From NCBI GenBank assembly GCA_965229115.1, contig CBDDIR010000002.1:62001-126000 (forward strand): DNA of 64,000 nucleotides, in the 5' to 3' direction. Both the position numbers and the translations under genes were made by a program. The notes under the pieces are model-generated. The model was given only the letters and a program-made list of their open reading frames with translations, searched no databases and had not been told where the DNA came from. Below, one piece after another: positions 9,131 to 17,281 of the stretch (positions within the stretch are counted from its first letter, which is position 1; every line of letters begins with the position of its first letter). Source of the stretch: UBA7672 sp965229115. Its GTDB lineage: Bacteria > Pseudomonadota > Alphaproteobacteria > Caulobacterales > Hyphomonadaceae.

Positions 9131-10066
9131 TCAGCCGAGAAACGCCGCCAGAGTTTCGATGTGGTGCTTCATACTCAGCTTTTTGACATAACCAAGTCCC
9201 GGGAAGTGCCCTTTCGCGTATAGGTCTCGGAATTCCGTGATCGCGCTGGTTTCGAGGAGCTTCGAATCCCCGCCTTCGAGTTTTTTGATTAGTTTTGCCA
9301 GAGCTTGTCCGAACTTGCCCGCCGGGTCCGTCGGAGTGCTATTCGTGTCCGAAACGAAATGGTAGATATACATGACATTGTCTTTGTCGGGGTCGATAAA
9401 CGTAAGGTGGATTGCCACAGCGTAAGCGGGCCCGCCGCCTTCACTGTAGGCATCGCCGACCGTAAGAAAATCGCCGAACCCAGCCATGCCAAGCTCGCCA
9501 TATGTGACATGAAGGTCTGAGAACTCTTCGACAGGCGGATAGTCTGCATTCTTTTGGCGGTTAAAGCCGTCCCTGATAAGAACACGCTCGCCCGCACTAA
9601 AATGCTTCCAGTAGAGCAGCTTAGAGTGGCTATCGACGAACACGTTGGACATGCCGGGCAGTTCGGCACCGAATGCGGTAGCCAGCGCTTTCGGCTCAGT
9701 AAAGCCTGCGTGGACAAATACCGGATAATGATCAGCATGAGCGTGATAGCACGCAATTGCATCATCGACCGTCATGCTACTGCGCAACAAGATACCCGCA
9801 GCAACGGCGTCGTTACCGATGTATCCCTCTCTGAGCAGTTTCGTGATGTTAGCCCCATCCTCTTGGTGGTCACCATGATAAGGATTGATGATGACGACCG
9901 CCTGGCTTCCAGCATCACTTAGCGCTTTCAGGGCCTTCTCGAGGCCCCCAAGCGCCTCACGCACCGGCTCGATGATCGGAATAAAACCGCTTGATGCCAA
10001 CAACGGCGCGGTTTCCCGCAACGTTATGAGTTCAAACTGCTTCCCACGAAAATACGGACGATACAC
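9131..10066 (-). CDS. Beta-family / sce7725-family protein
   Basis: A 311-aa protein that I recognise as the sce7725 ('beta protein') family from its start YRPYFRGKQFELITLRE and the segment FIPIIEPVRE. The pattern of strands and helices suggests a TIM-barrel-like fold (PIIEPV, AVVIINPYHG, VAAGILLRSS, YPVFVHAGF, NVFVDSH), but no catalytic motif can be named. Start GTG at 10066 has GGAG six bases upstream and follows the sce7726 stop by 2 nt, so the genes are co-transcribed. The family repeatedly neighbours sce7726 proteins; its biochemical function is unknown to me. Confidence 0.8.
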   Translation of the reverse strand: MYRPYFRGKQFELITLRETAPLLASSGFIPIIEPVREALGGLEKALKALSDAGSQAVVIINPYHGDHQEDGANITKLLREGYIGNDAVAAGILLRSSMTVDDAIACYHAHADHYPVFVHAGFTEPKALATAFGAELPGMSNVFVDSHSKLLYWKHFSAGERVLIRDGFNRQKNADYPPVEEFSDLHVTYGELGMAGFGDFLTVGDAYSEGGGPAYAVAIHLTFIDPDKDNVMYIYHFVSDTNSTPTDPAGKFGQALAKLIKKLEGGDSKLLETSAITEFRDLYAKGHFPGLGYVKKLSMKHHIETLAAFLG

Positions 10067-10068
10067 TC

Positions 10069-10959
10069 TCAGCTCCAGGCCATCGCGATAGAAAGCGGCG
10101 TCTCGACGGCTTCGACCAACTTGATGTGTTCGGAGCGCTTGACGGGAATCGATATTGCCGCAGCCTGCAATGACTCGGGAAGTTGGTCAACAAGTTCAAC
10201 CAGAGGAGTTAGGTTTCGAGTCCGCTTTAGTGTTCTAACCATCTCATTGTGAAGTATGCTGGGATCGAGATCGGCGAAAATCGTCCGAAGCGCGCCGTGA
10301 AGTTGGGTATTCGGCACTTGTGGTATCTCCCGACCTAGCGCCTTAAGAATCGCTGCGGCTTCTGCAGACCGGAGAGATTCAAAAACAGTCTGCGGGCAAA
10401 CCCTATCCGGACGATTGACGCCTTCGCGTTCCGTGGAAATTTGGTACCGCTTGGATAGGCATAAGACGCCTGTGTCTTCTGGCACTGCCGCGAGCACCCC
10501 CTCCACGTGATCTTCGCTCGCAATCACGTTGACCTTCGCGAACACCTTTTTATAGTTCGCGACTTGGTTCGACAGCCTGGCCAACGAGTCCCGCTCAGAC
10601 TTTATTTCGTAGACCGTCGCCGTCCCGTTAAGGATAACAAGATCTGCTTTGCAGGTCCCTGCACGGAATTCAGTTAGCATAGAGGCGGTGCGGAGCGAAT
10701 GCGTGCCCATCAAAATCTTATGGCTGATGGCGCTGCGGTAAATGTACTCATTGCGCTGCCCTGATACCCGCAGCACGGCGAATGCACGATCGAATGCGTC
10801 ACCGACGCTCGCGCCGGCATCGCACAAACCCGCTAGCCCGACCTCGTCGGCCAATCGCCGGAATAGTCCCGAGCGCCCTTTCTTCGCCATTTCCCGAAAA
10901 ACGGCTGATGAGAATAGGCGCGACAAGACCACTAGCTCTGTTTTGTTGTTTCGTGCCAA
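10069..10959 (-). CDS. sce7726-family protein with PD-(D/E)XK nuclease motif
   Basis: A 296-aa protein of the sce7726 family. The central part holds a restriction-endonuclease-like motif: an acidic residue in LTEFRAG, Asp in KADLVIL, and the Glu-x-Lys of TVYEIKSERD. This indicates a PD-(D/E)XK nuclease fold. The C-terminal 120 residues are mostly helical. The TTG at 10959 is chosen because AGGA lies 8 nt before it; an ATG at 11037 would add 26 residues of poor coding character. It is the first gene of the sce7726-sce7725-RES operon. Its likely role is a nucleic-acid cleaving or sensing component of that module (inference). Confidence 0.8.
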   Translation of the reverse strand: MARNNKTELVVLSRLFSSAVFREMAKKGRSGLFRRLADEVGLAGLCDAGASVGDAFDRAFAVLRVSGQRNEYIYRSAISHKILMGTHSLRTASMLTEFRAGTCKADLVILNGTATVYEIKSERDSLARLSNQVANYKKVFAKVNVIASEDHVEGVLAAVPEDTGVLCLSKRYQISTEREGVNRPDRVCPQTVFESLRSAEAAAILKALGREIPQVPNTQLHGALRTIFADLDPSILHNEMVRTLKRTRNLTPLVELVDQLPESLQAAAISIPVKRSEHIKLVEAVETPLSIAMAWS

Positions 10960-11376
10960 TTCCGATTTCCTAGAGCGGCGCAATGGGTGACATTGTACAA
11001 GCCGCGCCCCTTCGGCGATATCGCCAAAATAGCGCACCTGAGATTTAATATGCCGCAGTTGGGATCAACCCGATGGCCAATCAAGACAGGCAACCGTGAT
11101 CTCGGAATTGGCAACACGAAGCGCAGGCTTTGGGTAACTATGGCGAACAAAATCGGGGCCCCGAGGCCTTAACCTCGCCGGTAGGCCAAACGGGTTGCTT
11201 ACTTTCGTTGATAAAGTAGTCGAACCTTCGGTTGAGATCTTGTCCATCGCCGAGAACACTCTAACGTGGCGGGATGAACTGTGGCCGTGTCGGCAGAACG
11301 ACGCCGCGGCGCTGGTTGATTGATTTATATGACTTCGGCCTGGCAGGTATTGGCCCAGGATGTAAGCAGGATCGAG
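10960..11376. promoter_or_regulatory. Divergent intergenic region between sce7726 and the PP2C gene
   Basis: About 400 nt without a convincing gene. Short overlapping frames exist on both strands but none has a plausible ribosome site. It must contain the two divergent promoters for the RES triad (minus) and the phosphatase-kinase operon (plus); no clear -35/-10 pair, operator or hairpin could be picked out. Confidence 0.4.
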
Positions 11377-12456
11377 ATGACGTTTTTTCAGCAGAAGATC
11401 GAAAAGTGGCTGTTCAGAGAGGTCCCTGAGCGCGCGGTATCGCAGCCCTACGATCTTCCTGCGGTGGTGTTGACGACGGATGTCGGATTACAGCGGACCG
11501 AAAACCAGGATCGCGTGGCCGCGTTTTCAATAGACGGCCCGAATGGAGATCGGCTTAAAGTCGTCGCGGTAGTCGATGGTATGGGAGGTATGCGTGATGG
11601 AGCAAAATGCGCCACGCTCGCTCTGACCAGCTTCTTTACTGGGCTCGCATCGTCTCGCGGTCACATCCAACAAAGAGCATATCGGGCGATATCGCTCGCC
11701 AACGACACCGTCTTCAAGTTCGCCGGCGGAAAGGGGGGCGCAACGCTTTCCGCTATTGTTATGGATAGCCGGGGGACGGCATACATCGTCCATCTCGGCG
11801 ACAGTAGAGTGTACAGCTTCGGACACAACTCACGCGTCGAACGTCTTACGAAAGATGACTCGCTGGCCGAGGCCGTTGGCGGACATGGCCGAGAGCTCCT
11901 TCAGTTCGTCGGAATGGGTCCGGAAATGCAGCCCTTCCTGAGCGAGGTCCCAAAAGAAACGAGGAATCTAGCTATCACAAGTGATGGCATTCATTTCATT
12001 GAGGCGCCGACACTGCAGAGTGTGCTTCTCAACTCGTCAACTATCCGAAGCGCCGCCGAGCGACTCGCCGCCTTAGCGCGCTGGTGCGGCGGGCCCGACA
12101 ACGCTTCTGGCGCATTCATAGACCTGCCGTTGCTTGCCCAGGAAATACATTCACCATCGTTAGTTAGCGCTCAGATTTGGGACCCATTCGGTAGTCTCAG
12201 TTTTAATATGGAACCGGACGATCCCGGTGAATTGAGCAATTTCCACCAAAAGCCACTGCAAAATTTCGAGGGCGAAAACGAAGCAAAAAGTCCGCACCTT
12301 GACGACAAAAAATCGCCCCGCGATCCCCAGGTTCAGCGCGGCACGAAAAAGAATACTAAGCGGAAGAAAAAAGAAAGTGTCCCCAAACAGGACATACAGC
12401 TCGAAATAAAAATTGAGGGGAACTCGGGGGAAGAGAACGGTGATAATCGCCAATAG
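11377..12456 (+). CDS. PP2C-family Ser/Thr protein phosphatase with charged tail
   Basis: A 359-aa metal-dependent phosphatase. PP2C motifs occur in order: RTENQD, VVDGMGG, the HLGDSRVY strand, TSDGI, and GGPDNAS with the metal-binding Asp. The catalytic domain covers about residues 28-250. It is followed by about 100 residues rich in Lys, Glu and Asp, including a KKNTKRKKK stretch, which looks disordered and may bind nucleic acid. The ATG at 11377 has AGGA five bases before it; other in-frame starts lie at 11329 (ATG) and 11320 (TTG). It is the first gene of a three-gene operon with two kinases and overlaps the first by 17 nt, suggesting it reverses their phosphorylation. Confidence 0.85.
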   Translation: MTFFQQKIEKWLFREVPERAVSQPYDLPAVVLTTDVGLQRTENQDRVAAFSIDGPNGDRLKVVAVVDGMGGMRDGAKCATLALTSFFTGLASSRGHIQQRAYRAISLANDTVFKFAGGKGGATLSAIVMDSRGTAYIVHLGDSRVYSFGHNSRVERLTKDDSLAEAVGGHGRELLQFVGMGPEMQPFLSEVPKETRNLAITSDGIHFIEAPTLQSVLLNSSTIRSAAERLAALARWCGGPDNASGAFIDLPLLAQEIHSPSLVSAQIWDPFGSLSFNMEPDDPGELSNFHQKPLQNFEGENEAKSPHLDDKKSPRDPQVQRGTKKNTKRKKKESVPKQDIQLEIKIEGNSGEENGDNRQ

Positions 12457-13489
12457 GTACCAGCCGACAGGAAATACCGACGCGGGGGGCATGGGAGAAA
12501 TCTTGGAATGCGTCGACCTTCACCTGAAACGGCGGGTGATCGTGAAACGATTACAGCTGGGCATTGACGAAAGACGCTTGCTCGATGAGCAAAAAGCGCT
12601 GGCTAAAGTGCGGTCCAAGCATGTTGTGCAACTCCACGACATTGTAGAGCTCGGTTCGGGCAAAAAATCAGAAAAAGCGATCGTGCTTGAGTACATCGAC
12701 GGCAATAATCTCGCCATCGGTGCGTTCGCACCCGATCGCACCTACCTCGGTGTAATTTGGCAGATCGCTTGCGGATTGCGAGATATCCATGACGCGGGAG
12801 TCATTCACCGCGATATCAAACCTAACAATATCCGTCTCGATAAAGAAGGCGTGGTCAAGATCATTGATTTTGGACTCGCCCGCTCACGAGACGAGGCGAA
12901 GACACGAGGGGTGGTTGGCACCCCAGTTTTTATGGCGCCAGAGCTTTGGGGCAGCGACACGGTGAGCTTCAACAATTCAATAGACGTCTACGCATTCGGT
13001 GTGACCGCCCTCGCCCTACTGAACCAGAGGGTTCCGACAGAACTCGGAAGCATGCCGCCCAAACCAGTGTCTGTCCCCGCGCTGATCAGCGCCTTTCCGA
13101 AAATACCCAATGAGATCATGGCCGTCCTCGTTTCTTGCCTTGACCATGCACCATCTCGCCGTCCGACGATGGCGACAGTTCAGAAAATAATCGAACGCCG
13201 GCTGCTCGAGAACGAGCATCGCGCACTTGTAGTGATGGATGGGAACATACACCATCTTGATAGTAAAAGACGCAAAATAACACTTAATGCCGGCTCCGTT
13301 GGATCGATAGCTATCGAATACAATGGCTACGAATTTGTTATTGTAACCGTAAGCGGCAGTGTCTTCATTAATAACACCGTAGCAAAGACAGGAACTTCGA
13401 TGCCAGGTTGCTGTGTGATTACATTCGGAACCGGATCGAACAGACGGTTCGTCACTTTTGACGTCTCACATCCAGAGGTTATGCCATGA
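12440..13489 (+). CDS. Ser/Thr protein kinase with C-terminal FHA-like domain
   Basis: A 349-aa Hanks-type kinase. Visible elements are a Gly-rich loop (TDAGGMGE), the ATP-binding Lys (VIVKRL), the catalytic loop HRDIKPNN, DFG (IIDFGLA), and the APE segment (FMAPELWG), within about residues 5-255. The last 85 residues form a beta-rich domain ending in SVFINNTVAKTGTSMPG and VITFG, resembling the second half of an FHA phosphothreonine-binding domain. The start GTG at 12440 has a GGGGGAAGAG ribosome site and overlaps the phosphatase stop. It contains no transmembrane segment, unlike PknB-type receptors, so it is a cytosolic kinase. Its substrate may be the partner kinase (inference). Confidence 0.85.
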   Translation: MIIANRYQPTGNTDAGGMGEILECVDLHLKRRVIVKRLQLGIDERRLLDEQKALAKVRSKHVVQLHDIVELGSGKKSEKAIVLEYIDGNNLAIGAFAPDRTYLGVIWQIACGLRDIHDAGVIHRDIKPNNIRLDKEGVVKIIDFGLARSRDEAKTRGVVGTPVFMAPELWGSDTVSFNNSIDVYAFGVTALALLNQRVPTELGSMPPKPVSVPALISAFPKIPNEIMAVLVSCLDHAPSRRPTMATVQKIIERRLLENEHRALVVMDGNIHHLDSKRRKITLNAGSVGSIAIEYNGYEFVIVTVSGSVFINNTVAKTGTSMPGCCVITFGTGSNRRFVTFDVSHPEVMP

Positions 13490-14556
13490 ACGTGGGGGAC
13501 GAGATTTCAAACCGATATCGGGTTACAGACACGATTGGTAGCGGCGGCATGCAGGACGTTTACCTAGCCGAGGACCAACTACTTGGCGTTGACGTCGCGC
13601 TTAAGACGCCTCAGCCTGGACAACAGAACAAGCGCTTCTCCCAAAGTGCAATCATAGCTGCCAAAGTTAACCACCATAATGTTGCAAAGACGCTTGATTA
13701 CGTCGAGGAAAATGGGCGGCTTTATCTTATTGAAGAGTATGTGCCCGGCGAAACGTTGGACCATAAACTGAACCGTTTTGGCGCGGTGGATCCCCATCTG
13801 GCAGCAAGAGTTTTTCATCACCTCTCTAAAGGCGTGGCGGCATCCCATCACGCCGGCGTTGTGCATCGTGATCTCAAACCGAGCAACGTGATTGCTGAAC
13901 CTGGCGTCAATCTGCACCATTTAAAAATCACTGATTTCGGAATTGCCACGCTGACCGCTGAGGTCTTTGCTGACGCTGCGAAAGATGGCGACCTAACCCG
14001 ATCGACGTCGGGAACCATCAGGGGCGCGCTACCCTTCATGGCGCCTGAAATGATGTTTCGTGCCCCCGGCGACCATCCCGGCCCAGAAGCGGACATTTGG
14101 TCCCTCGGGGCGATGATGTTCAAAGTTATGACCGGTATCTATCCGTTTGGTGTCTACCTCCAAGCCGCGGTAAATGTGCAAACCCGCAATCGTGCTCCAT
14201 GGCCAAGCTTTATGACAATCAACGCCCAATACAAGCCTCTCGCCATAGAATTGCAGTCGATCGTTGAGGCGTGCCTTTCATATGACCCTGAAGACCGACC
14301 AACAGCCGACGATCTCGTTCGTCAAATTTCCGGAGTTTGCTACATCAATGTTCATCGAAGTGAAGGGGTGATCAATAATCTTATTCAGAACGGATACAGT
14401 GGCTTTATAGATGAAGGTGCTGATCCCGTCTTTTTTAGCATGGAGAGCGTGTACGGAGAACGGCGTCCGGCGGTCCGAAGCAACAATCGCGTATGCTATT
14501 CGAAGTTTCCCGGCTCTCCAAGACACCGGGGTCATCCTATTGTAGTTATCGACTAA
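13486..14556 (+). CDS. Ser/Thr protein kinase with C-terminal cold-shock-like domain
   Basis: A 356-aa second Hanks-type kinase beginning by ATGA overlap with the first. Motifs: Gly-rich loop (IGSGGMQDVY), Lys in VALKTP, HRDLKPSN, DFG (ITDFGIA), APE (FMAPEMM), and a DIWSLG helix. All are intact, so it should be active. The C-terminal 70 residues (from GVINNLIQNGYSGFI through FFSMESV to IVVID) match the spacing of a cold-shock/S1-like OB fold: G-x-I, GYxGFI, then an aromatic FF-S. This would give a kinase with a nucleic-acid-binding sensor. The OB-fold reading is by eye and needs a structure prediction. Confidence 0.85.
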   Translation: MNVGDEISNRYRVTDTIGSGGMQDVYLAEDQLLGVDVALKTPQPGQQNKRFSQSAIIAAKVNHHNVAKTLDYVEENGRLYLIEEYVPGETLDHKLNRFGAVDPHLAARVFHHLSKGVAASHHAGVVHRDLKPSNVIAEPGVNLHHLKITDFGIATLTAEVFADAAKDGDLTRSTSGTIRGALPFMAPEMMFRAPGDHPGPEADIWSLGAMMFKVMTGIYPFGVYLQAAVNVQTRNRAPWPSFMTINAQYKPLAIELQSIVEACLSYDPEDRPTADDLVRQISGVCYINVHRSEGVINNLIQNGYSGFIDEGADPVFFSMESVYGERRPAVRSNNRVCYSKFPGSPRHRGHPIVVID

Positions 14557-14601
14557 TATGGCGCGGCTAGGCAGCCGCCGATATGTTGGTCAGGACATAG
14601 A

Positions 14602-14629
14602 AGCCGGCAAGCAAAAGTTGTTGCCGGCT
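14602..14629. terminator. Stem-loop between convergent kinase and E1 genes
   Basis: A perfect 9-bp stem AGCCGGCAA / TTGCCGGCT encloses a 10-nt loop in the short gap between the two converging operons and touches the E1 stop codon. No long T tract follows on either strand, so its efficiency as a bidirectional terminator is uncertain. Confidence 0.5.
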
Positions 14630-15581
14630 ATGCTACGTCCCTTCGCCCAGCTGTTTCACTTTTAGGCTGCCAGAATTTAACCCAAACTAAGAGGCGACTC
14701 ATCCAATAGGTTGAACGACGGCGTGGCAATTCAGTCTCTACCTTCGGAAATTCATCTTTGACGAGATCGACAAGTTGCCGAACATCGAACTTAGGGTCAC
14801 CTACGGCGGTGGACGGATAATGAGGGCATGGCTTATCTGCTCTCCTGCGAAAACGCTCGGATGCCACCATTGTACCTTCGTTCGCGTCATAGGCAAAATA
14901 TGCTGACCGCGCCGGCTTTCCGTGCCATGGCGTAAACAATTGAACAAGCAAACCGACGGCCGCAGAGGCTAGGACTCCGTTGGGCCACACGACCTGGGGT
15001 TTGCTGCCTGCCTCTCCGTATCGACCTGCCTCGTCAGCTAGAGCATTGTCAGTCACGATCCCAAGGCAGCGTAGGCAGGGAGCGCCGGGGGAAGACAGCA
15101 CAACTTGTCCTGCAACCAGAAACTCATCACGCTCACCGAGACGATGCACGTCCATTCCCATGTCAATGTAAGGGATCAGGAAACGCCGGCAGAATGCTTC
15201 GAGTTCGCTCTTGGCAATGATGCGGTCAACACCGCCAACGACGATGTCACAAATCCGGAGCTTGTCTGCAACCTCTTGCCATTTAGCCTTGTGGCAGGAT
15301 ACGCGGGCATTTGGATTGACGCTCATGATCACGCGTTTGGATATTTCTGTTTTAGCACGTCCTTCGGCGACATCTGCCCACGTTCCGCCAACCAGCCGAT
15401 TGAGGTTGCTATCGGAGATCACGTCGTCATCGATGAGGACAAACCCGCCAATACCCAGATGTGCCAACTGCTGAACGACATGCGAATTGCCGCCGCCAAG
15501 GCCAACAAGACCCACAGTTAGATCGTTGAGATTTTGAGTGCTATCTTCTCCCAGGAAGCTCTGCCGATCCTGCCAAGTCAT
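14628..15581 (-). CDS. E1-like ThiF/HesA-family adenylyltransferase of a bacterial Ubl operon
   Basis: A 317-aa E1-like enzyme that should adenylate the C-terminus of a ubiquitin-like protein. The nucleotide-binding loop is VGLGGGNSHVV, followed by the IDDDVISDSNLNRL segment (Asp, Asn and Arg of the ThiF active site). Cysteines occur in PCLRC and later in PCPHY, which may form a partial zinc site or supply a catalytic thiol. A basic ~50-residue tail ends the protein. It is the last gene of a four-gene operon with triple Ubl, E2 and JAB proteins, overlapping the JAB gene by 4 nt. The order matches multi-ubiquitin ('Bub'/6A-type) operons. Confidence 0.9.
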   Translation of the reverse strand: MTWQDRQSFLGEDSTQNLNDLTVGLVGLGGGNSHVVQQLAHLGIGGFVLIDDDVISDSNLNRLVGGTWADVAEGRAKTEISKRVIMSVNPNARVSCHKAKWQEVADKLRICDIVVGGVDRIIAKSELEAFCRRFLIPYIDMGMDVHRLGERDEFLVAGQVVLSSPGAPCLRCLGIVTDNALADEAGRYGEAGSKPQVVWPNGVLASAAVGLLVQLFTPWHGKPARSAYFAYDANEGTMVASERFRRRADKPCPHYPSTAVGDPKFDVRQLVDLVKDEFPKVETELPRRRSTYWMSRLLVWVKFWQPKSETAGRRDVA

Positions 15582-16087
15582 GAGGCGCTCCAGTCTGCCC
15601 GAATAGGAGCAGAAATTCTCTTGAAGGAAGTGATCGGCATCGCCGGACGATCTCCTGCCGTCCAGAGCAATCCGTGAACGGAATCGTCGCTCAGCACGAG
15701 AAGGCCATGGGGCATCCGTGGCGCAGTCTCGAAAAACCCTGGCACAAACGTCACAGCGCTATCCAAGTCAATGCGGCTAAAGCCAGGGCGACCGTGGCCG
15801 CCGTGGGTGTGGACATGAAGAAGGGAGCTCGGCGGCCGATAGCTGGCTTGTGCAGCCTTTCTCATTGCATTCGAGCCGATCTGAGCGCCGACCTTCGGAT
15901 GCCGCTCATAATCCTCGTCTTCCACGGCCTGATATCCGCGGACTAGCAACATGATCCCACCTTGCCCGTCGGAAGCTGCTGCAGCGATTAGAAATCCAAC
16001 CCGCTCATGAGCGAATGGATGGGGGCGATGGAGATCCGCTCGAACTTTATCGAGAAGATCTCCATTGATTTTCAGACAGACATTCAT
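15578..16087 (-). CDS. JAB/JAMM-family deubiquitinase-like metallopeptidase
   Basis: A 169-aa JAB1/MPN domain. The JAMM metal site is readable: Glu28 (AHERVGFL), His91-Val-His93-Thr-His95 (LLHVHTHGG), Ser104 and Asp107 (FSRIDLD). The spacer between the HxH pair and the Ser-x2-Asp is one residue longer than the commonest form, but all ligands are present. Expected roles are trimming of the Ubl C-terminus or cleaving Ubl-target bonds. Overlaps with E2 upstream and E1 downstream (4 nt each) show one transcript. Confidence 0.9.
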   Translation of the reverse strand: MNVCLKINGDLLDKVRADLHRPHPFAHERVGFLIAAAASDGQGGIMLLVRGYQAVEDEDYERHPKVGAQIGSNAMRKAAQASYRPPSSLLHVHTHGGHGRPGFSRIDLDSAVTFVPGFFETAPRMPHGLLVLSDDSVHGLLWTAGDRPAMPITSFKRISAPIRADWSAS

Positions 16088-16416
16088 TGCAGAGGCCCCA
16101 GATGCGCGGCGAGAATTTCATCCCATCCCAACGACGCCGCGACACCGTTCCATGACATGGCGTGCCAAGTGGTTCCCGCGACGGTATGCGTCGTCCAGTT
16201 TTGCCCGCGATTGAGGAAGGGTTTGTCGAGAAACAAGCGTGTGGAATATCCGCTATGATAGCCCAGCATAAGAAGAGCATCGACGGCAACGCGGCCACCC
16301 GCATGCTTGATCTTGAGCCCTGGCAGGAAGACAGCCGGCTGGCCGCCCTCCTGCCAAAGTTCGGCTTTGGGGCAGATTTTGCGGAGCTTCTGTAGTTCGA
16401 TCGTAGGGCTACTCAT
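16084..16416 (-). CDS. E2-like protein of the Ubl operon (Prok-E2_E type)
   Basis: A 110-aa protein in the position of the E2-like gene of multi-ubiquitin operons. The pattern AVFLPGLKIK...VALLMLGYHSGYSTRLFLDKPF...NWTTHTVAGTTWHAMSW fits the compact prokaryotic E2_E family, with its conserved Trp/His segment. The only cysteine is Cys15 near the N-terminus. None lies in the C-terminal half where a canonical E2 thiol would sit, so either Cys15, a Ser/Thr or the E1 cysteine must carry the Ubl. Overlaps of 4 nt with both neighbours show translational coupling. Confidence 0.8.
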   Translation of the reverse strand: MSSPTIELQKLRKICPKAELWQEGGQPAVFLPGLKIKHAGGRVAVDALLMLGYHSGYSTRLFLDKPFLNRGQNWTTHTVAGTTWHAMSWNGVAASLGWDEILAAHLGPLQ

Positions 16417-17117
16417 GACGACTGCCCTACCGGAGGATGCGAGGAGAATTCCATGCCTTCCCGAACTTTGATCACTTCGCCAGGCTTCAGTTCATTGAAT
16501 TCACCGTCGGCGCCGATCAGATCGAGCTTGTAGCCGGCGGGAACCGAAAAGGCCGCCAACAATTCCTCGGTCGTCCACTTGCGGCGTTCGAGCTCGAAGG
16601 CGTTTTCCTTATAATAGACCGTGACGGTCTTTTTCGCCTTGCGAAGCTTAAAGCGCTCGACGGTGCGGGGCGACAAATCGACGATATCCTCATCATCGAA
16701 CTCGATATCGCCGTCGTCCGTGTCCAGGAAAAGGGTCAGGTCCTGCCCCGCGTTCGCCAAGAACTTAATGTGCTTGGCGGCAAGCAAATCCTGTGGCCAC
16801 TCCATTGAGCGACCTTCCACGGTGAAGCGGTTATTGCTCGGCCCCTTCACGACAAAGAAGCGTTCGACACCGGGATCGGTCAAATCCACCGCCTCGGTCG
16901 GTCGGATCGATTCGAGTTCGCCGCTCTTCAAATGACAAAGAATGGCGAAGTCCTCAAGCGGATACGCGTTGGCGATTTCGCCGACCTGCGCACCGACGAT
17001 TTTGGCGTCCGCGATGTGCTCCGTCCGGAAATCGAACGTTTCGTCGCTCCACTCAAACGCGAACTGCTTTTCCTTGCTCGTGGCTGCTGCCTCGACTTCT
17101 ATTTCAGAGATCCGCAT
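16413..17117 (-). CDS. Multi-ubiquitin-like protein (three beta-grasp repeats)
   Basis: A 234-aa protein composed of three consecutive ubiquitin-like beta-grasp units: roughly residues 12-90 (FAFEWSDETFDF...RFFVVKG), 92-160 (NRFTVEGRSMEW...RFKLRKA) and 162-225 (KTVTVYYKENAFEL...GMEF). The C-terminus reads HPPVGQSS, with a single Gly followed by three residues, so a JAB cut would be needed to expose Gly. The start ATG at 17117 is chosen because AAGGA precedes it by 8 nt; an upstream in-frame extension to 17201 lacks a ribosome site. It is the first gene of the Ubl operon and the likely modifier transferred to targets. Confidence 0.85.
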   Translation of the reverse strand: MRISEIEVEAAATSKEKQFAFEWSDETFDFRTEHIADAKIVGAQVGEIANAYPLEDFAILCHLKSGELESIRPTEAVDLTDPGVERFFVVKGPSNNRFTVEGRSMEWPQDLLAAKHIKFLANAGQDLTLFLDTDDGDIEFDDEDIVDLSPRTVERFKLRKAKKTVTVYYKENAFELERRKWTTEELLAAFSVPAGYKLDLIGADGEFNELKPGEVIKVREGMEFSSHPPVGQSS

Positions 17118-17281
17118 CTCTTTGGTCCTTTCACTGATCGAGCTCTCTGCCCGCATCAATATGGAACAGTAGAATCGCATTCTCGTCAATACCACAAACA
17201 TTTATTTCTGATTGTTTGTATTAAGCACATTCAATGTCAGCCCTATTGACAATCTTCGCGAACAGTTGTTGCTTTGTTCAC
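17118..17281. promoter_or_regulatory. Divergent promoter region between the Ubl operon and the XRE-ImmA operon
   Basis: This AT-rich gap separates two operons. On the plus strand a TTGACA hexamer occurs at 17248-17253, and on the minus strand a TTGACG lies upstream of the Ubl gene. Imperfect inverted repeats such as GAACA...TGTTC near 17260-17280 are candidate operators for the XRE protein. No element is strong enough to be certain. Confidence 0.4.

Noticed and set aside
11377..14556. A TerY-P (tellurite-type) triad
   Set aside because: That set needs a von Willebrand A (TerY) protein with PP2C and a kinase; here there is no vWA domain and there are two kinases.
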